64,000 nucleotides of DNA from Zanthoxylum bungeanum (Eukaryota; Streptophyta; Magnoliopsida; Sapindales; Rutaceae): assembly GCA_019454045.1 (NCBI GenBank), contig SKCR01025349.1:186001-250000 (forward strand). The letters are read 5' to 3'. The position numbers were made by a program, and so were the translations under genes. Below the pieces are notes generated by a model that was not told the origin of the DNA, ran no database searches, and saw only the letters and a program-made list of their open reading frames with translations. Numbering within the stretch: the stretch's first letter is position 1; each line of letters begins with the position of its first letter. Below are positions 33,368 through 44,639 of this stretch, in pieces.

Positions 33368-33947
33368 ATGGGGTCGATATTTGGTTCATAAGTTAAAAAT
33401 TGGTCAATTAAATCATCAATTTTTCTTGCAGTTAGGAAGATATCTTTTACCGATTTTGAAATAAACCCATTTCTTTTGGCATCTTCAAGAAATACAAAAT
33501 GAAAATCGAAAATCCATCAATATTAAGTAGTTCAATGGATTTTTGGTGAATGTTCAAGTTCGCCCATGACGCAATTGTTAATATTTCTTCCAATGTGCGA
33601 AGCCCACATGGTAAAACAATAAAAGCGTCAGCATGATTGATCATTTCAATAAGTCTTTCAGACATACCTGAGACAATACATTCTTCTCCATTTGATTTTT
33701 CGATGAGATTTTCCTCTGTCAAAGGTTTTGGAATGATCCCCGAAACTTGACTGCCACCTTCTTCCACAGCCTTTGAAACACATCCCATCAATCCAAGATT
33801 GCCACTGCCATATACTAAGTGCATGTTTCTTTTCGCCATAACTCTACACAATTCTAGTGCAGCCTCAACAAATTCTGGTTTAGTTCTAGAGCTAGTTCCA
33901 CAAAAGACACAGATATTAGTAACTCGTCATCTTGAACTTTTTTCCAT
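33368..33947 (-). pseudogene. LOG gene of element B, 5' part
   Basis: The start ATG is at 33945-33947. Visible motifs are RVTNICVFCGTSS (one stop just before), EFVEAALELCRVMAKRNMHL followed by VYG and NLGLMGCVSKAVEEGG, then IIPKPLTEENLIEKS, SERLIEMINHADAFIVLP and [18 protein letters not shown]. The catalytic glycine-rich motif reads PCGLRTLEE where LOG enzymes have PGGxGTxxE, so two key positions have changed. There is one in-frame TGA at codon 7 and a frameshift near 33490. The frame continues through IFLTARKIDDLIDQ and across the element A insertion to 21486. Confidence 0.85.
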
Positions 33948-34000
33948 TTTTTTATATCCCTCTTATCTATATATGTCGAAGAGAGAAATGAAGAGTTGAA

Positions 34001-34006
34001 TTTATA
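34001..34006 (-). promoter_or_regulatory. TATA box of the LOG cargo gene (element B)
   Basis: The minus strand reads ATCTATAAATTCAACTC about 55 bases upstream of the LOG ATG. It aligns with the element A promoter at 25558-25564, including the shared downstream TCAACTC. Confidence 0.5.
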
Positions 34007-34279
34007 GATCTTGAAAAATGATGAGTAATAAATGCACTAGTACCTGTAAAATGACAATTGTCAGATGAACAATAAAATGGATTGTGAAAGTCAAAAAGTT
34101 TAGATACTGTTGGGAAAAGTAAAGGAAATCAAAACAGTAAATTTTAGTAAATCAAAACAGTAATTTAAAGTAAAGGAAATCAAAGCAATAAATTGAAAAA
34201 TATGTACTGGTATTTGTGATTGTGACTCACATCTTCCTCTGGTTTTACATCCAATAACGGCTTGAATGCCCTCTATGGG

Positions 34280-34820
34280 TCAGGGATATGCTTCCCATCC
34301 AATTTTCTTATAAATTGGCAAACATGGTCTTTTAAAGTCAGATTTTCGAGACTGTATTGTTGTCTTTCTTTTTGAAATTGTGTATGCAAATTGCGAATTA
34401 CTCGATGAACATGTCCACTAGGATGCGTCTCAAGAGTCAATGATATATCATCTAAAGACTCCTTACTCAATCCATCTCTAATGAATTGAATTTTATCTCC
34501 GTGATTGTCAGACATCATTCCTAAAGAACGACAACGAGTGTTGCACGTCAAGCGTGCGTATTTATAACAAACACCTAATTGTTTAGCTATTCATTTTTTA
34601 GCATAAGTGTTTTTCCTTAAACCAAACATATAAGAAATGAAAGAGTCAGATGACTCACCTGCCAAGTGAACCCTTACTTAAATTACCCAACGGATATCAC
34701 TAGGAATACCATGGATCATAAGAAGCCTCATTCTTTCGGTGTGTGCTTTGTAAATTTTCATTAGCGGGGAGAGAAGGAAAATGTATGTGGAGTTTTGCAA
34801 GAGTTTCTTCCATACCTTGA
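34280..34820 (-). pseudogene. Protein X of element B
   Basis: Homologous to 25745-26311 along its whole length: MEETLAKLHIHFPSLP at the N-terminus; a diverged basic and Cys region with CNTRCRSLGMMSDN; then IRDGLSKESLDDISLTLETH, FQKERQQYSLENLTLKDHVC and FIRKLDGK. It carries frameshifts near 34770 and stops around 34670 and 34585, and several cysteines of the element A version are replaced. The better-kept C-terminal half suggests it was under selection before decay. It follows protease-side sequence directly because the rest of pol is gone. Confidence 0.6.
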
Positions 34821-35830
34821 TAGCTCCAGTCTGGAGGTATTTTTCCTTCTTGATCGCTTATGAGAGAGTAAGAAATTTCCACGGAGTGGGTTTGTTCATC
34901 TACAAGAGATGCATACTTCAATTCTCCTAACAAAGTCTTCAATTCCAAATTGGGTGTTTCCTCATGTTTTTCTTCTTCCAGTGTTCTTTGTTCCTTAAGA
35001 TTTTTCTTCTCTCCATCATCTTCCAGTATCTTTGTAGAATCAAGTAAAAAATCAATAGGAATATCTTAATCTAATTGTGTATTTGATTTAAAAAATTAGC
35101 TGTACAAATTTCTGTAAGATCAGATAAACTCCCCTGATTATATTCATCCACAATTGGTTCAATTATTTCTATGCTTTCGTCTTCACTGTCCTCATCGTAT
35201 GGTTGTTTGTACATGTTGAAAATATTAAGCTCCAACGTCATATTGCCAAAGGATAAGTTCATGATTCCATTCCTGCAATTAATTAAAGCATTAGCAATGG
35301 CTAAAAATGGGTGACCAAGTATCACAGGAATTGACTTATAAATTATCTGCTACAGGTTGTGTTTCCAAGACAATAAAATCCAAGGATATATGAATTTATC
35401 TACTTGCAATAACACGTCTTCCACAATTCCTTTCGGTACCTTGACTAATCTATCGGTAAGTAAAAGAGTAGTTGAGGCTGGTTTTAACTCGCCAATATTA
35501 AGTTGTTGATAAATCGAAAATGGAAGCAAATTGACAATGGCTCCAAGATCAAGCAAATCATGTTCAATTTTTTAATTTCCAATCATACAAGAAATAGTTG
35601 GACAACCAGGGTCCTTGTGTTTTAATGCATTATTGGTTGAGAGAATGGAACTTACCTGTTCAGCTAGAAAAGCTTTCTTTCTTACCTGATGTTTCCTTTT
35701 AATGCTGCACAAGTCTTTCAGAAATTTGGCATAAGATGGTATCTGTTGGATGTCATCTAACAAAAGAATATTGACCTTCACATGTTTGAATATTTCATAT
35801 ATCTCTGAGGAATGGTTCAATTTCTTCGTT
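34821..35830 (-). pseudogene. Athila protease region (element B)
   Basis: 35820-35572 carries IPSYAKFLKDLCSIKRKHQV. 35556-35350 has the protease site LDLGAIVNLLPFSIYQQL and DRLVKVPKGIVEDVLLQVD. 35325-35071 has ILGHPFLAIANALINC. 34948-34830 has LGELKYASLVDEQ, the linker that normally leads into reverse transcriptase. It then passes straight into protein X. Each piece is in a different frame. Confidence 0.8.
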
Positions 35831-37372
35831 TTTAATGCTTGGGGAAATAGAGGTGCATGAGAGAAATTGTTATCATCAACAATGGGTAATGGTTCATCAA
35901 CCTCTTCCTTACCCTCTGAATCTGATTTATTTTCAATTTCGCGAGGTTCAAGAATAGGTCTATGGATGACCTTTCCACTACGAAGAGTAATAGCAGATTT
36001 GACTTGGTCTATGTGTTGACTACCAAAATTACCATCGTGGGGGTTTTGATGACTCTTGGGATTTGGCTGTGGTTGGGAAGGAAACTTTATTTTCTCATTA
36101 ATAGTCAGTGCAGATGTGATTTTGGAGAAAGTATCTTTCAGATCAATTAATGTTTGACCATTTTGGTTATTGATGGCTTACTGTTTCTCAATGAATGCAT
36201 ACAAGGTATCCTCAAGGGTTTTCCTATGTGTTGGGACATATGGTGCGTAATTCTGGGAATTTCGGAAATTCTGGTGTACTTGGGGAGGTTGTTGCGATGT
36301 TGTGATTGGTTATCATTCCTCCAATTGAAGTTTGGATGGTTTTTCCAACCAGAATTGTAGGTTTGGGAGTATGAGTTTGGATTTGGTCTATTGAAAGTGT
36401 TTATGGAACTAACTTGGTCATGATGACATTCTTACAGGGCTGGCAAGGTTGGGCAAACTTGTGTGACATGTTCATTTGAATTATAGATTTGATACGTGAC
36501 TTCTTGAACTGACTTGACATGTTCACTGTTCCTCATTTCTAATGCCTCAACTTTTTTAGCTAGAGATGCATACTTAGCAGAAAGGTCATGGTCTTCCCTA
36601 AAGTTAAATATACCTCTACCAAATGCCTGTGGTTTTACAGACGACTCATAAGTGCCAACTGTGTCTCATTGTTGTGCATTCTCTGCTATGTGTTCTAGGT
36701 AATATAGTGCATCTTCGGGATTTTTGTCCCTAAATTCACCATTACGCATCATTTCCACTACTTGTTTACATTGGGCTGTTACACCCTTATAGAAGTAGAC
36801 AACCAGCCTCCATGTTTAAACCCGTGATGTGGGCAAACATTCAACATCTCTTTAAACCTCTCCCAACATAGGTAAAGTGTTTCTCCTAACTCTTATGTGA
36901 AAGTTGTGATTCTCCTCTTAAAGGAATTTGTCTTATGAGGGGGAAAGAATTTTTTTAGAAACTGTTCTTGCAAATCATCCCATGTTCGGATGGATCCTGA
37001 CCTAAGTTTTTGCAACAAAATTTTAGTTTTATCCTTTAAAGAAAATGGGAAAAAAATTAATCGAATTATATTCATGCTACAATTTTGGTATGTGCAAGTG
37101 TTACATACCTCTTCAAATTCTCTTAAGTGCTGATAATGATTTTCTGATTCTAGACCATGGAATGTGGGTAAAAGTTGGATGACACCTGGCTTAAAATTGA
37201 AACGTGTTGTATCTGGGGGAAAACAATGCAAGATGGTGATCTTGTCCTAACGGGATTCATGAATTGTCTAAGTGTTCTAGGATGATTAAGATCGCCATGT
37301 TGAGACTCGTTTTCTTCCTGATCAAATAGTTGAAACTCGGGCATATGGATTTTCATTTTGGTTATCGGCCAT
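35831..37372 (-). pseudogene. Athila gag (element B)
   Basis: An ATG lies at 37370-37372. 37231-36893 encodes the Gag domain (FKPGVIQLLPTFHGLESENH, YQHLREFEEVC, FPFSLKDKTKILLQKLRSGS, FLKKFFPPHKT). The remainder down to 35831 is the Asn/Gln/Pro-rich Gag C-terminus, now broken by many stops. It is more decayed than the gag of element A. Confidence 0.8.
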
Positions 37373-37692
37373 TTTGACAGATGATGAAGGTGATGGAGAC
37401 TCTCTATTTAATCTACCACTAGATGATAGAGACAAGTGTTTCATGCAACCTAAATGCAAACTATATGGTAAAATTTAAAAATGCAAATAAAATACTTACA
37501 AAAATAAAATAATAAACAAGTGAAAAAAATTAAAAATTAAAAATAAAATTAAAATTGACAAAAAGAAAAAAGAAAATGAGATGCAGAAAATATAACCACA
37601 AAAAAAATACAAAAAGAAAAATAAAAATAAAGAAAAGAAAATAAGAAAGAAAAAAATAATAATTACAACGATTATTCTATCTACTTAATTTA

Positions 37693-37715
37693 TTCCCCGG
37701 CAACGGCCCCAAAAA
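37693..37715 (-). other. Athila-type primer-binding site (element B)
   Basis: The minus strand reads TTTTTGGGGCCGTTGCCGGGG two bases after the LTR end, one base different from the usual TGGCGCCGTTGCCGGGG. Confidence 0.75.
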
Positions 37716-37717
37716 CT

Positions 37718-39024
37718 TGACACACTCACAAAGTGGTTCGTTTATTCCCAAGTATAAGAGTGTCGAAGTAATAAAATAAACCGGTAAGTCCGGGATCGAT
37801 CCACAGGGAATAAATTTAATAGGATAAAATAATAATTTGATTGAAAAGAAATTAAGATAGAATTGTTTGAGTGATTGGAAAATTTAAATTGGATTGCAAC
37901 AATAAAATAAAATACCGGGGTTAGGGGGTCCACTTTTAATATTAAATTTAGAAATCTCACTTGTTATAATATATAAATTATCATTATTACCCAATTAATT
38001 TATTTCATAAATTAATTATGCTAAAACATATAAAACCAGCCATAAAGGCGATGATAACTTTATCTATAACAAGTCCAATTAGGTACTCAATTATGACAAA
38101 TAAATAAAACCAGTCATATAGGCGGTAACAAAGTTTATCAATAATTAATCCAGATTTAAATTAAATATTAATCATTAGATTACAATTTATATATTATAAT
38201 ATAAGTGAGATTAATCTAAATTTTCATATTAAAAACTTCACCCTTTACCCAGCAAAAAAAAATAGCTACTCATAATTTGAATAAAAACACACATAATTTT
38301 ATTAATAAAAGAAAAATAAATTACAAAAAAGCAATTAAAAAAATAAAACACACAAGAGCTGGATCCCTTCACAGAGTTTCAGAGAGAAACGTGAGGGATT
38401 GCTGAGAGAAAGAGGTGATGCGCATCCTCTTTCAACTAATTTGCATAAATTGCATAAAGGACAAATGCAACATGACAAACCAATTTTGTCATGTTGCATA
38501 CATTTTCCAAATCGAATTGCCAATCCACCGATTGGTATTTTCTTTTTCTCTTTTTAATTTTTTAATAATATATTGATGTATTATAATATTATATATATAT
38601 ATATATAAATTTGGTGGGACATCCAATATAATATATATATAATATTTTAAATATAAAATTTTGATGGGTCCTCCAAAATATATTATATATATTATAATAA
38701 TAAAAAAAAATACATGTGTGAGTAAATACACCATAAGCTCATTTTGTCGTCAATCTAAACACGGTGAATGTTTTCCAAGTCCAGTTTGAATCTAGCTATC
38801 ACGCTCTTTTTGGATTTTCCGAGTCCTTTAATTCATATATCATATCCAGTTTTCTTGTTGAGCTTCTGAAGTATTATTTTACCTACACAATAAATAAAAA
38901 TCACAATAAAACATAAATATAATTATTATTTAACAAATGTGTTAAATTAAAGGGATCAATGAAACTACAAGTGTAAAATGATTAATTTTTCTTTTAATAA
39001 ATGTGCACTTTTTAGTGTTCATCA
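37718..39024 (-). repeat. 5' LTR of element B
   Basis: Pairs with 18853-20207. It lacks the Helitron and keeps a 210-bp part (38240-38455) lost from the other copy. Two hairpin motifs (AACCAGTCATATAGGCGGTA type) lie at 38034-38125. Confidence 0.85.
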
Positions 39025-39717
39025 GTGATGCGGAAGACTTCGACGTGCATTAGCGGACATTATAAAAAGATGTCGAAGCAATTGGTCGCAAATAGCATAA
39101 AGAATATGAAGACTCAAGTTCCTATTGAATAATATTTATTATGGTCTTAGCTTAGGGCTCTCTTTGTAATTGAGTTGATTATTTATGTCTCTAAACTTAT
39201 AGGACATAAGCACATTCATTTAGATACGCATCGGGGGTTCTCGGAGTCAAGCTCAGACTAAAAGACGTGGTCGAACTGCGAAGCAATAACCAGAAGGAAG
39301 CATTGTAAAAGCCTATCTTAAAATGTCTCGCAAAGAGTTGTAAGAAGGGCAACAGGTCCTTTGAATATGAATAAAACTCTCATTTTCTTTAAGAAACTTG
39401 TCTCTTTTTACTCGTTTGTTAAATGAATGCGAAAGTTGTTTTCAATATTCTTGGGATGTGCTCGATGCGAATGGGTGACCGGTAACTGGGAAGGGCACCA
39501 AGCCCGTGGCACGCCAATCCCGAGTGTCATTATCAAACCCCCGGGTGGAAGTGTTCCGACCTGGTTCCTTTCACCTTTGAGGATCCAGAGCGTATCAAGG
39601 GATGGGGCGCATGTGGGAAACGTGCGAACCCCTCATGGCACACCACTCCCGGGTGTCATTATCAAACCCCCGAGGCCGGAGCGTTACTACCCCATGGCTC
39701 GCATTTTTGAGGGATAG

Positions 39718-40150
39718 CTCGGGTAAACCGGACCTAGGGACGTTTCTCCCCCTACGAGTCGGCTGGTGAGTCCCGTTGAGTACCATTAGACCACCTGGCT
39801 TGGGTTTGGCCGAATGGCGCCCTTGATTACAGGAGTCTCGGGTAAACCGGACCTATGGACGTTTCTCCCCCTACGAGTCGGCTGGTGAGTCCCGTTGAGT
39901 ACCATCAGACCACCTGGCTTGGGTTTGGCCGAATGGCGCCCTTGATTACAGGAGTCTCGGGTAAACCGGACCTAGGGACGTTTCTCCCCCTACGAGTCGG
40001 CTGGTGAGTCCCGTTGAGTACCATCAGACCACCTGGCTCGGGTTTGGCCGAATGGCGCTCTTTATTACAGGAGTCTCGGGTAAACCGGACCTAGGGAGGT
40101 TTCTGCCCCTACGAGTCGGCTGGTGAGTCCCGTTGAGAACCACCCAGGGA
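39718..40150 (+). repeat. 119-bp tandem repeat, about 3.6 copies
   Basis: Copies start at 39718, 39837, 39956 and 40075 with an exact 119-bp period and only a few changes. Each begins CTCGGGTAAACCGGACCTA and includes CTACGAGTCGGCTGGTGAGT. Confidence 0.9.
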
Positions 40151-40481
40151 GGGCACACACGGGGTGTCCATGCCCCCCGTGGGGATTTGCCTGACCACCC
40201 GGATCGGCGTATCCGTAGCCTGGTTAGCCGGGACACTGAATTGTAAAGTTCAGAATTGTGTTTTGGAGGCCTCGGATAGGACGCTGCCTCGGGGCATCCG
40301 AGTTGCTATTTTTGCTTATAATTTTTGCATGGGGTATGTGCTAAGTCACCTCCCCTTTTTATTATTATTAACTTTACTTTGTTCCGATTTTTTGATTTTC
40401 GTTGGTCTGGCAAGGGGACGCCCGTGCCAGGACCCGCAGAGCCTCAGAGATTGAAAATCTTCCATCGTGTAAGTCTCAAAT

Positions 40482-40790
40482 GTTCCACCTGCTCGGGGCC
40501 GGATTCATTCCACCGAGACTATTATGTTCCACCAGCTCGGGGCTGGATTTGTTCCACCGAGACTATCTTGTTCCTTTAGCTCGGGGCCAGATTCGTTCCG
40601 TCGAGATTGTATTATATTCCACAAGTTTGGGGATGGATTCGTTCCGCCAAATCTGCTATGTTCCACCCGCTCGGGACTGGATTCGTTCTGCCGTGTCTGT
40701 TAAGTTCCACCCACTCGGTGCTGGATTCATTCCGCCGATGCTCTACTCCATCAGCTTGGGGTTAGAGTGAATCCCACCGAGTCTATTTCA
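40482..40790 (+). repeat. 43-47 bp degenerate repeat, about six copies
   Basis: Units begin GTTCCACC(A/T)GCTCGGGGC and continue GGATTCGTTCC(A/G)CC. Starts are near 40482, 40525, 40570, 40617, 40660 and 40705. Confidence 0.75.
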
Positions 40791-41991
40791 TTGGTCTGGG
40801 GACGTAACATTCCCCCAGAGCCAAATATTCTTCCTAGCTCGGGGTTGGGGTGAATTAGGGTCATGTGAAAAATATTTTCAACTTTCAAATTCTGCATTTT
40901 CTGTACTGAGACCGACATACCGGTCTCTCACACCGGCATATCGGTGACCCTGCTCTACCTTGAGCTGATTTGCATGCTCTATGGAACCGAGTTATACCAT
41001 ACCGGTCTCTCATACCGATAAGCTGGATTTCGTACAGCTAATGGAACCGGGACGATTCATACTAGCGAGCTAATCGGCATACCGGTCAATAAATCGGTAT
41101 TGAGCTTTAACCTTCAATGGTAATATAGCCATTATATTTTACAGGATCGGTATACCAACCTTTGAGACCAGCATACCGCTCTCAAATAGATAGCATAGGC
41201 TGTTTTACACCTTCTTTATAAATTGAGCCTCAAATCTGTTTTTGCAAGGTGACAACACCATCATACATTCTCTAACAAGAAAAAACATAGAGTTTTACTA
41301 AATCTTCATAATCAAGCTCACACATTACACCTTCATTATCACTTGTAGTGAGCTTAGATTACTTGGGTTAGCGACTCACAATCCTTAAATCTTATTATCT
41401 TTTGTGAAAGCCCAAGTTGTAATTTAATCTTCATATCTTAAACACTTATGGTAGTAAAATCCCTTGTTGAGAGGGTATACTCAAAAATATGTATTTGGTT
41501 GTAAAAGGTTTGTGAGTGAGCCTATAGAGAAAAATCATTGTAAAGGTTTAAAGAGCTAGCTTAGGTGATAAAACTCTTGTGTAAAGGTTTGGAATGAACC
41601 TAACGGATAAAACTCTTGGTTGCGAGTGAGCCAAGGAAAATTCTGTGTAAGTTATGGATTCAACTTAGTGGAAAGCTTCAAGTGAGGCTTGGAGAATTAG
41701 ACGTAGGCATTGTTGGCTGAACCACTATAAATACGGTGTCAATTTTCTCTATCCCTAAACTCCTTTATAGTATCATAATTTTAGTTTATATTTGTATATT
41801 ATTTAGTAACTTGCATATTGGTAAAGTATTATGATTGAGAAATTTATTGATAAGCTCAATTGGTAAAGCTACTAACTTAGTAGTGTAAAATTGACAAGAA
41901 TTGTAATTCTACAATTTTATGTCGTTACCCAATTCACCACCCTCTTGGGCATAAAGATTGTTTTTTAAGTGTGCTTGAAGGTAATTTCAAT

Positions 41992-42003
41992 TGGTATCAG
42001 AGT
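41992..42003 (+). other. Primer-binding site of element C
   Basis: TGGTATCAGAGT, one base off the initiator-Met consensus, follows the LTR end ...AATTTCAAT. Confidence 0.75.
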
Positions 42004-42055
42004 GATGTATTATCAATAAAGACCTAACCGTCCGAGAATTGATCATGGACTTTAC

Positions 42056-43758
42056 ATGTTACAGAACAAATCTAGCCAAGGATTTTCAACAACTAGACCT
42101 CTCTTCTACACCGAAACCGATTATAGCTATTGGAAGATGAAGATGTTGAATTACCTTCTTGTCGTTGATGTACAATCCTTCAAAATGATCACAAAAGGTA
42201 CTACAATGCCAATGAAAAATGATAGCAATGGTGTGGAGTTTCCTAAGCCGCATTTTGAATGGACCGATAAGAATTTCATGGAAGCCTCTCTAAATGCTAA
42301 GACACTCAACAATCTTCTTTGTGCAATTGATCAGAGTCAAATCAACAAGCTTATGGAATTTGGAAATGCGTATGAATTGTGGAAGTCTTTGCAAATGGTC
42401 AATGAGGACACAAACCAAGTCAAAGAGTTAAAGATCAACCAGTTCATGAGCGAGTTAGATAGCTTCAAAATGGAACCCGGTGAAGCTATTGAGTATATGA
42501 TTTCTAGGTTCACAATGATTGTGAATCAACTTAATACTTTGTGAAAAAGCATTGACTCTAGTGATCAAGTGAAGAAAATTCTTAGGTCACTCCCTAAAGA
42601 ATATAGAATTTGCACTTCCTCCATCAAGGAATAAAATAATGTCAACAATTTACAATTGGATGATTTGGTGGGAAAATTATTGGAATATGAGATGGAGATC
42701 AAGATGGACCTAAGGGAAGAAGAAGAAAAGAATAATAAGCGAATAACACTTAAATTATTTGTGAGAAAAGGGAATGATATTAGCTCAAGTGATGAGGAAG
42801 ATGATAGTAATGATGAGTTGACATATTTAACCAAGAAGTTCAAGAAGTTCCTCAAATACTAAAAGTCTAAAGAAAAATCTTGGGTGGATGAGAAGAGTGA
42901 AGAAATTTAGAAATATAAGCACAAGAAAGATAAAATAATTTGCTATGAGTGTGAAAAGCCAGGTCATGTTATTGAGGATTCCTCATTGAGAAGATTCAAA
43001 GGAAAATTCAAGAAGAAAACAATGAAGGCAACTTAGAGCGATATTGACTCTAGCTCATTCGATGAGGAAAGTGATGAGGAAACAATAAATCTCACTTTTA
43101 TGGCTATTGATGATCTTCTAGAGGAAAACGATGAGGAAAAAGTACATGATTCCCTTAAATATGATGAATTGCTTGATATATTTAATTAATTGCATGAATA
43201 TATGACTTGCTTAGAAAGAAGCATAAATTAATCAAAATGAGCATTCATCACTATTACATGATTATGCATCAATTGTTGAGAAAAATGAAATGCATGAAAA
43301 AGAAATTATATGCCTAAAAGATGATAAGCTAAAACTTGAAAAGAACATATCTAGCAAGCCATTTACCTCTAGTACATGTGATTGCAAATCTATTATGAAT
43401 GAAAATATTGTATTAAATAAAAGATTGTAGATTTGCATAACATAGTTACAAAATTTACTTTGGGAAAGAAAAATTTTAATATGTTGATTGTATCCCAAAG
43501 ATGCGCATTTAAAAAAGAATGATTGGGATATACGCTTTACATCAAAAGAAATTTTTTGAAGAATTATTTTGTAAAGACATCCAATTCCCATACGCATGTC
43601 ACTTTTGATGAAAATATCACATGTCATGCATGCATTAAGGAATGACACAAAATATTTGATTGCATGTTCAAAAATGTTAAAGTGGATGCCTTGATTCCCC
43701 AATGAACCAAGACTAACTCCCATGGACCCAAGAAAGTTTGGGTACCAAAATATATTTA
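42056..43758 (+). pseudogene. SIRE-type Copia gag (element C)
   Basis: 42056-42544 encodes the Gag N-terminal half (DYSYWKMKMLNYLLVVDVQS, then YELWKSLQMVNEDTNQVKEL). Past a TGA it continues as ILRSLPKEYRICTSSIKE, a Glu-rich coiled stretch, and a damaged zinc knuckle CYECEKPGHVIEDS (the last Cys is replaced). Near 43720 comes GPKKVWVPKY, which normally precedes protease in SIRE elements. At least eight stops are present. The region 43759-43939 has no recognisable domain and leads to the deletion joint with the 3' LTR. Confidence 0.75.
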
Positions 43759-43939
43759 AACGATTTTTTTAGGGGAAGCTTTGGAAATGGTCATCAATGA
43801 GAAATACGAAATGATCCCAAAGATGCAACACAAAATAAGGAAAGAGCTCAAAAAGAAAAATATCAAATGCATACCTCAAAAACGACTATATTTCAAGATT
43901 GGTGTCGCTTGGTCTTGTCACTTGGTGATAACGGTAACA

Positions 43940-44639
43940 GAGAGTTTTACTAAATCTTCATAATCAAGCTCACACACTACACCTTCATTATCATTTGTAG
44001 TGAGCTTAGATTACGTGAGTTAGCAATTCACAATCCTTAAATCTTCTTATCTTTTGTGAATGTCCAAGTTGTAATTTAATCTTCATATCTTAAACACTTG
44101 TGGTAGTGAAACCCCTTGTTGAGTAGGTATACTCAAAATGATGTATTTGGTTGTAAAAGGTTTGTCAGTGAGCCTATAGAGAAAACTAATTGTAAAGGTT
44201 TAAAGAGTGAGCTTTGGTGATAAAACTATTGTGTAATGGTTTGGAGTGACCCTAGGGGACAAAATGCTTGGTTGCGAATGATGTACAGAAAACTCGATGT
44301 AAGTTATGGATTCAACTTAGTGGAAAGTTTCAAGCACGGCTTGGAGGACTGGACATAGACATTGTTGGTCGAACCACTAAAAATATGGTGTCAATTTTCT
44401 ATATCCCTAAACTTCTTTATATTATCGCAAGTTTATTTTATATTGGCATATTATTTAGTAACTTGTATATTGGTAATGTATTGTGATTGAGAAATTGATT
44501 GATAAGCTTAATTGGTAAAGTTACTAACTTAGTAGCGTAAAATAGACAAGAATTTAATTTTGTAATTTTAAGTCGTTACTCAATTCACTACGTCTTGGAT
44601 ATAGAAATTGTTTATTAAATGTGCTTATACGTAATTTGA
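43940..44639 (+). repeat. 3' LTR of element C, last 700 bp
   Basis: Matches 41289-41989 (GAGTTTTACTAAATCTTCAT onward) at perhaps 90% by eye. It starts abruptly inside the LTR, so pol and most of the 3' LTR were lost in a single deletion. It ends AATTTGA before GAATC. Confidence 0.8.

Larger units (their letters stand above)
18853..39024 (-). mobile_element. Athila-type element B with LOG and X cargo
   Basis: A minus-strand Gypsy element with LTRs at 18853-20207 and 37718-39024. Its Athila primer site is at 37693-37715 and its polypurine tract at 20208-20222. The flanks are GCGAT (18848-18852) and GTGAT (39025-39029), a one-mismatch target duplication. In coding order it has gag, protease, then directly protein X and LOG; reverse transcriptase, RNase H and integrase are missing. 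Its LOG gene is split by element A. It is inserted in the 5' LTR of element C. Confidence 0.85.
39025..41989 (+). repeat. 5' LTR of element C, main part
   Basis: Continuation of 18811-18852 after element B. It contains two tandem-repeat blocks (39718-40150 and 40482-40790) and a region rich in ACCGGT motifs (40915-41180). A TATA box lies at about 41218 (TTTATAAATTGAGCC). The final 700 bp matches 43940-44639. No gene is present; open frames here cross repeats. Confidence 0.7.
18811..44639 (+). mobile_element. SIRE-like Copia element C, interrupted and internally deleted
   Basis: The 5' LTR starts TGTTAGCCCC at 18811 and is cut at 18852 by element B. It resumes at 39025 and ends ...GTAATTTCA at 41989, followed by TTGGTATCAGAG. 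A degenerate gag follows (42056-43758), then a jump into the last 700 bp of the 3' LTR (43940-44639). Protease, integrase, reverse transcriptase and most of the 3' LTR are gone. The flanks GAATA (18806-18810) and GAATC (44640-44644) look like a target duplication. The paralogous NPF upstream DNA continues on both sides, confirming one insertion. Confidence 0.8.

Noticed and set aside
39427..40770. Open frames of 84-122 codons in the element C LTR
   Set aside because: They coincide with the 119-bp and 45-bp tandem repeats and lie upstream of the element's own promoter.
43262..43723. 153-codon minus-strand frame in element C
   Set aside because: It is antisense to the degenerate SIRE gag, whose plus-strand reading shows family motifs such as GPKKVWVPKY.
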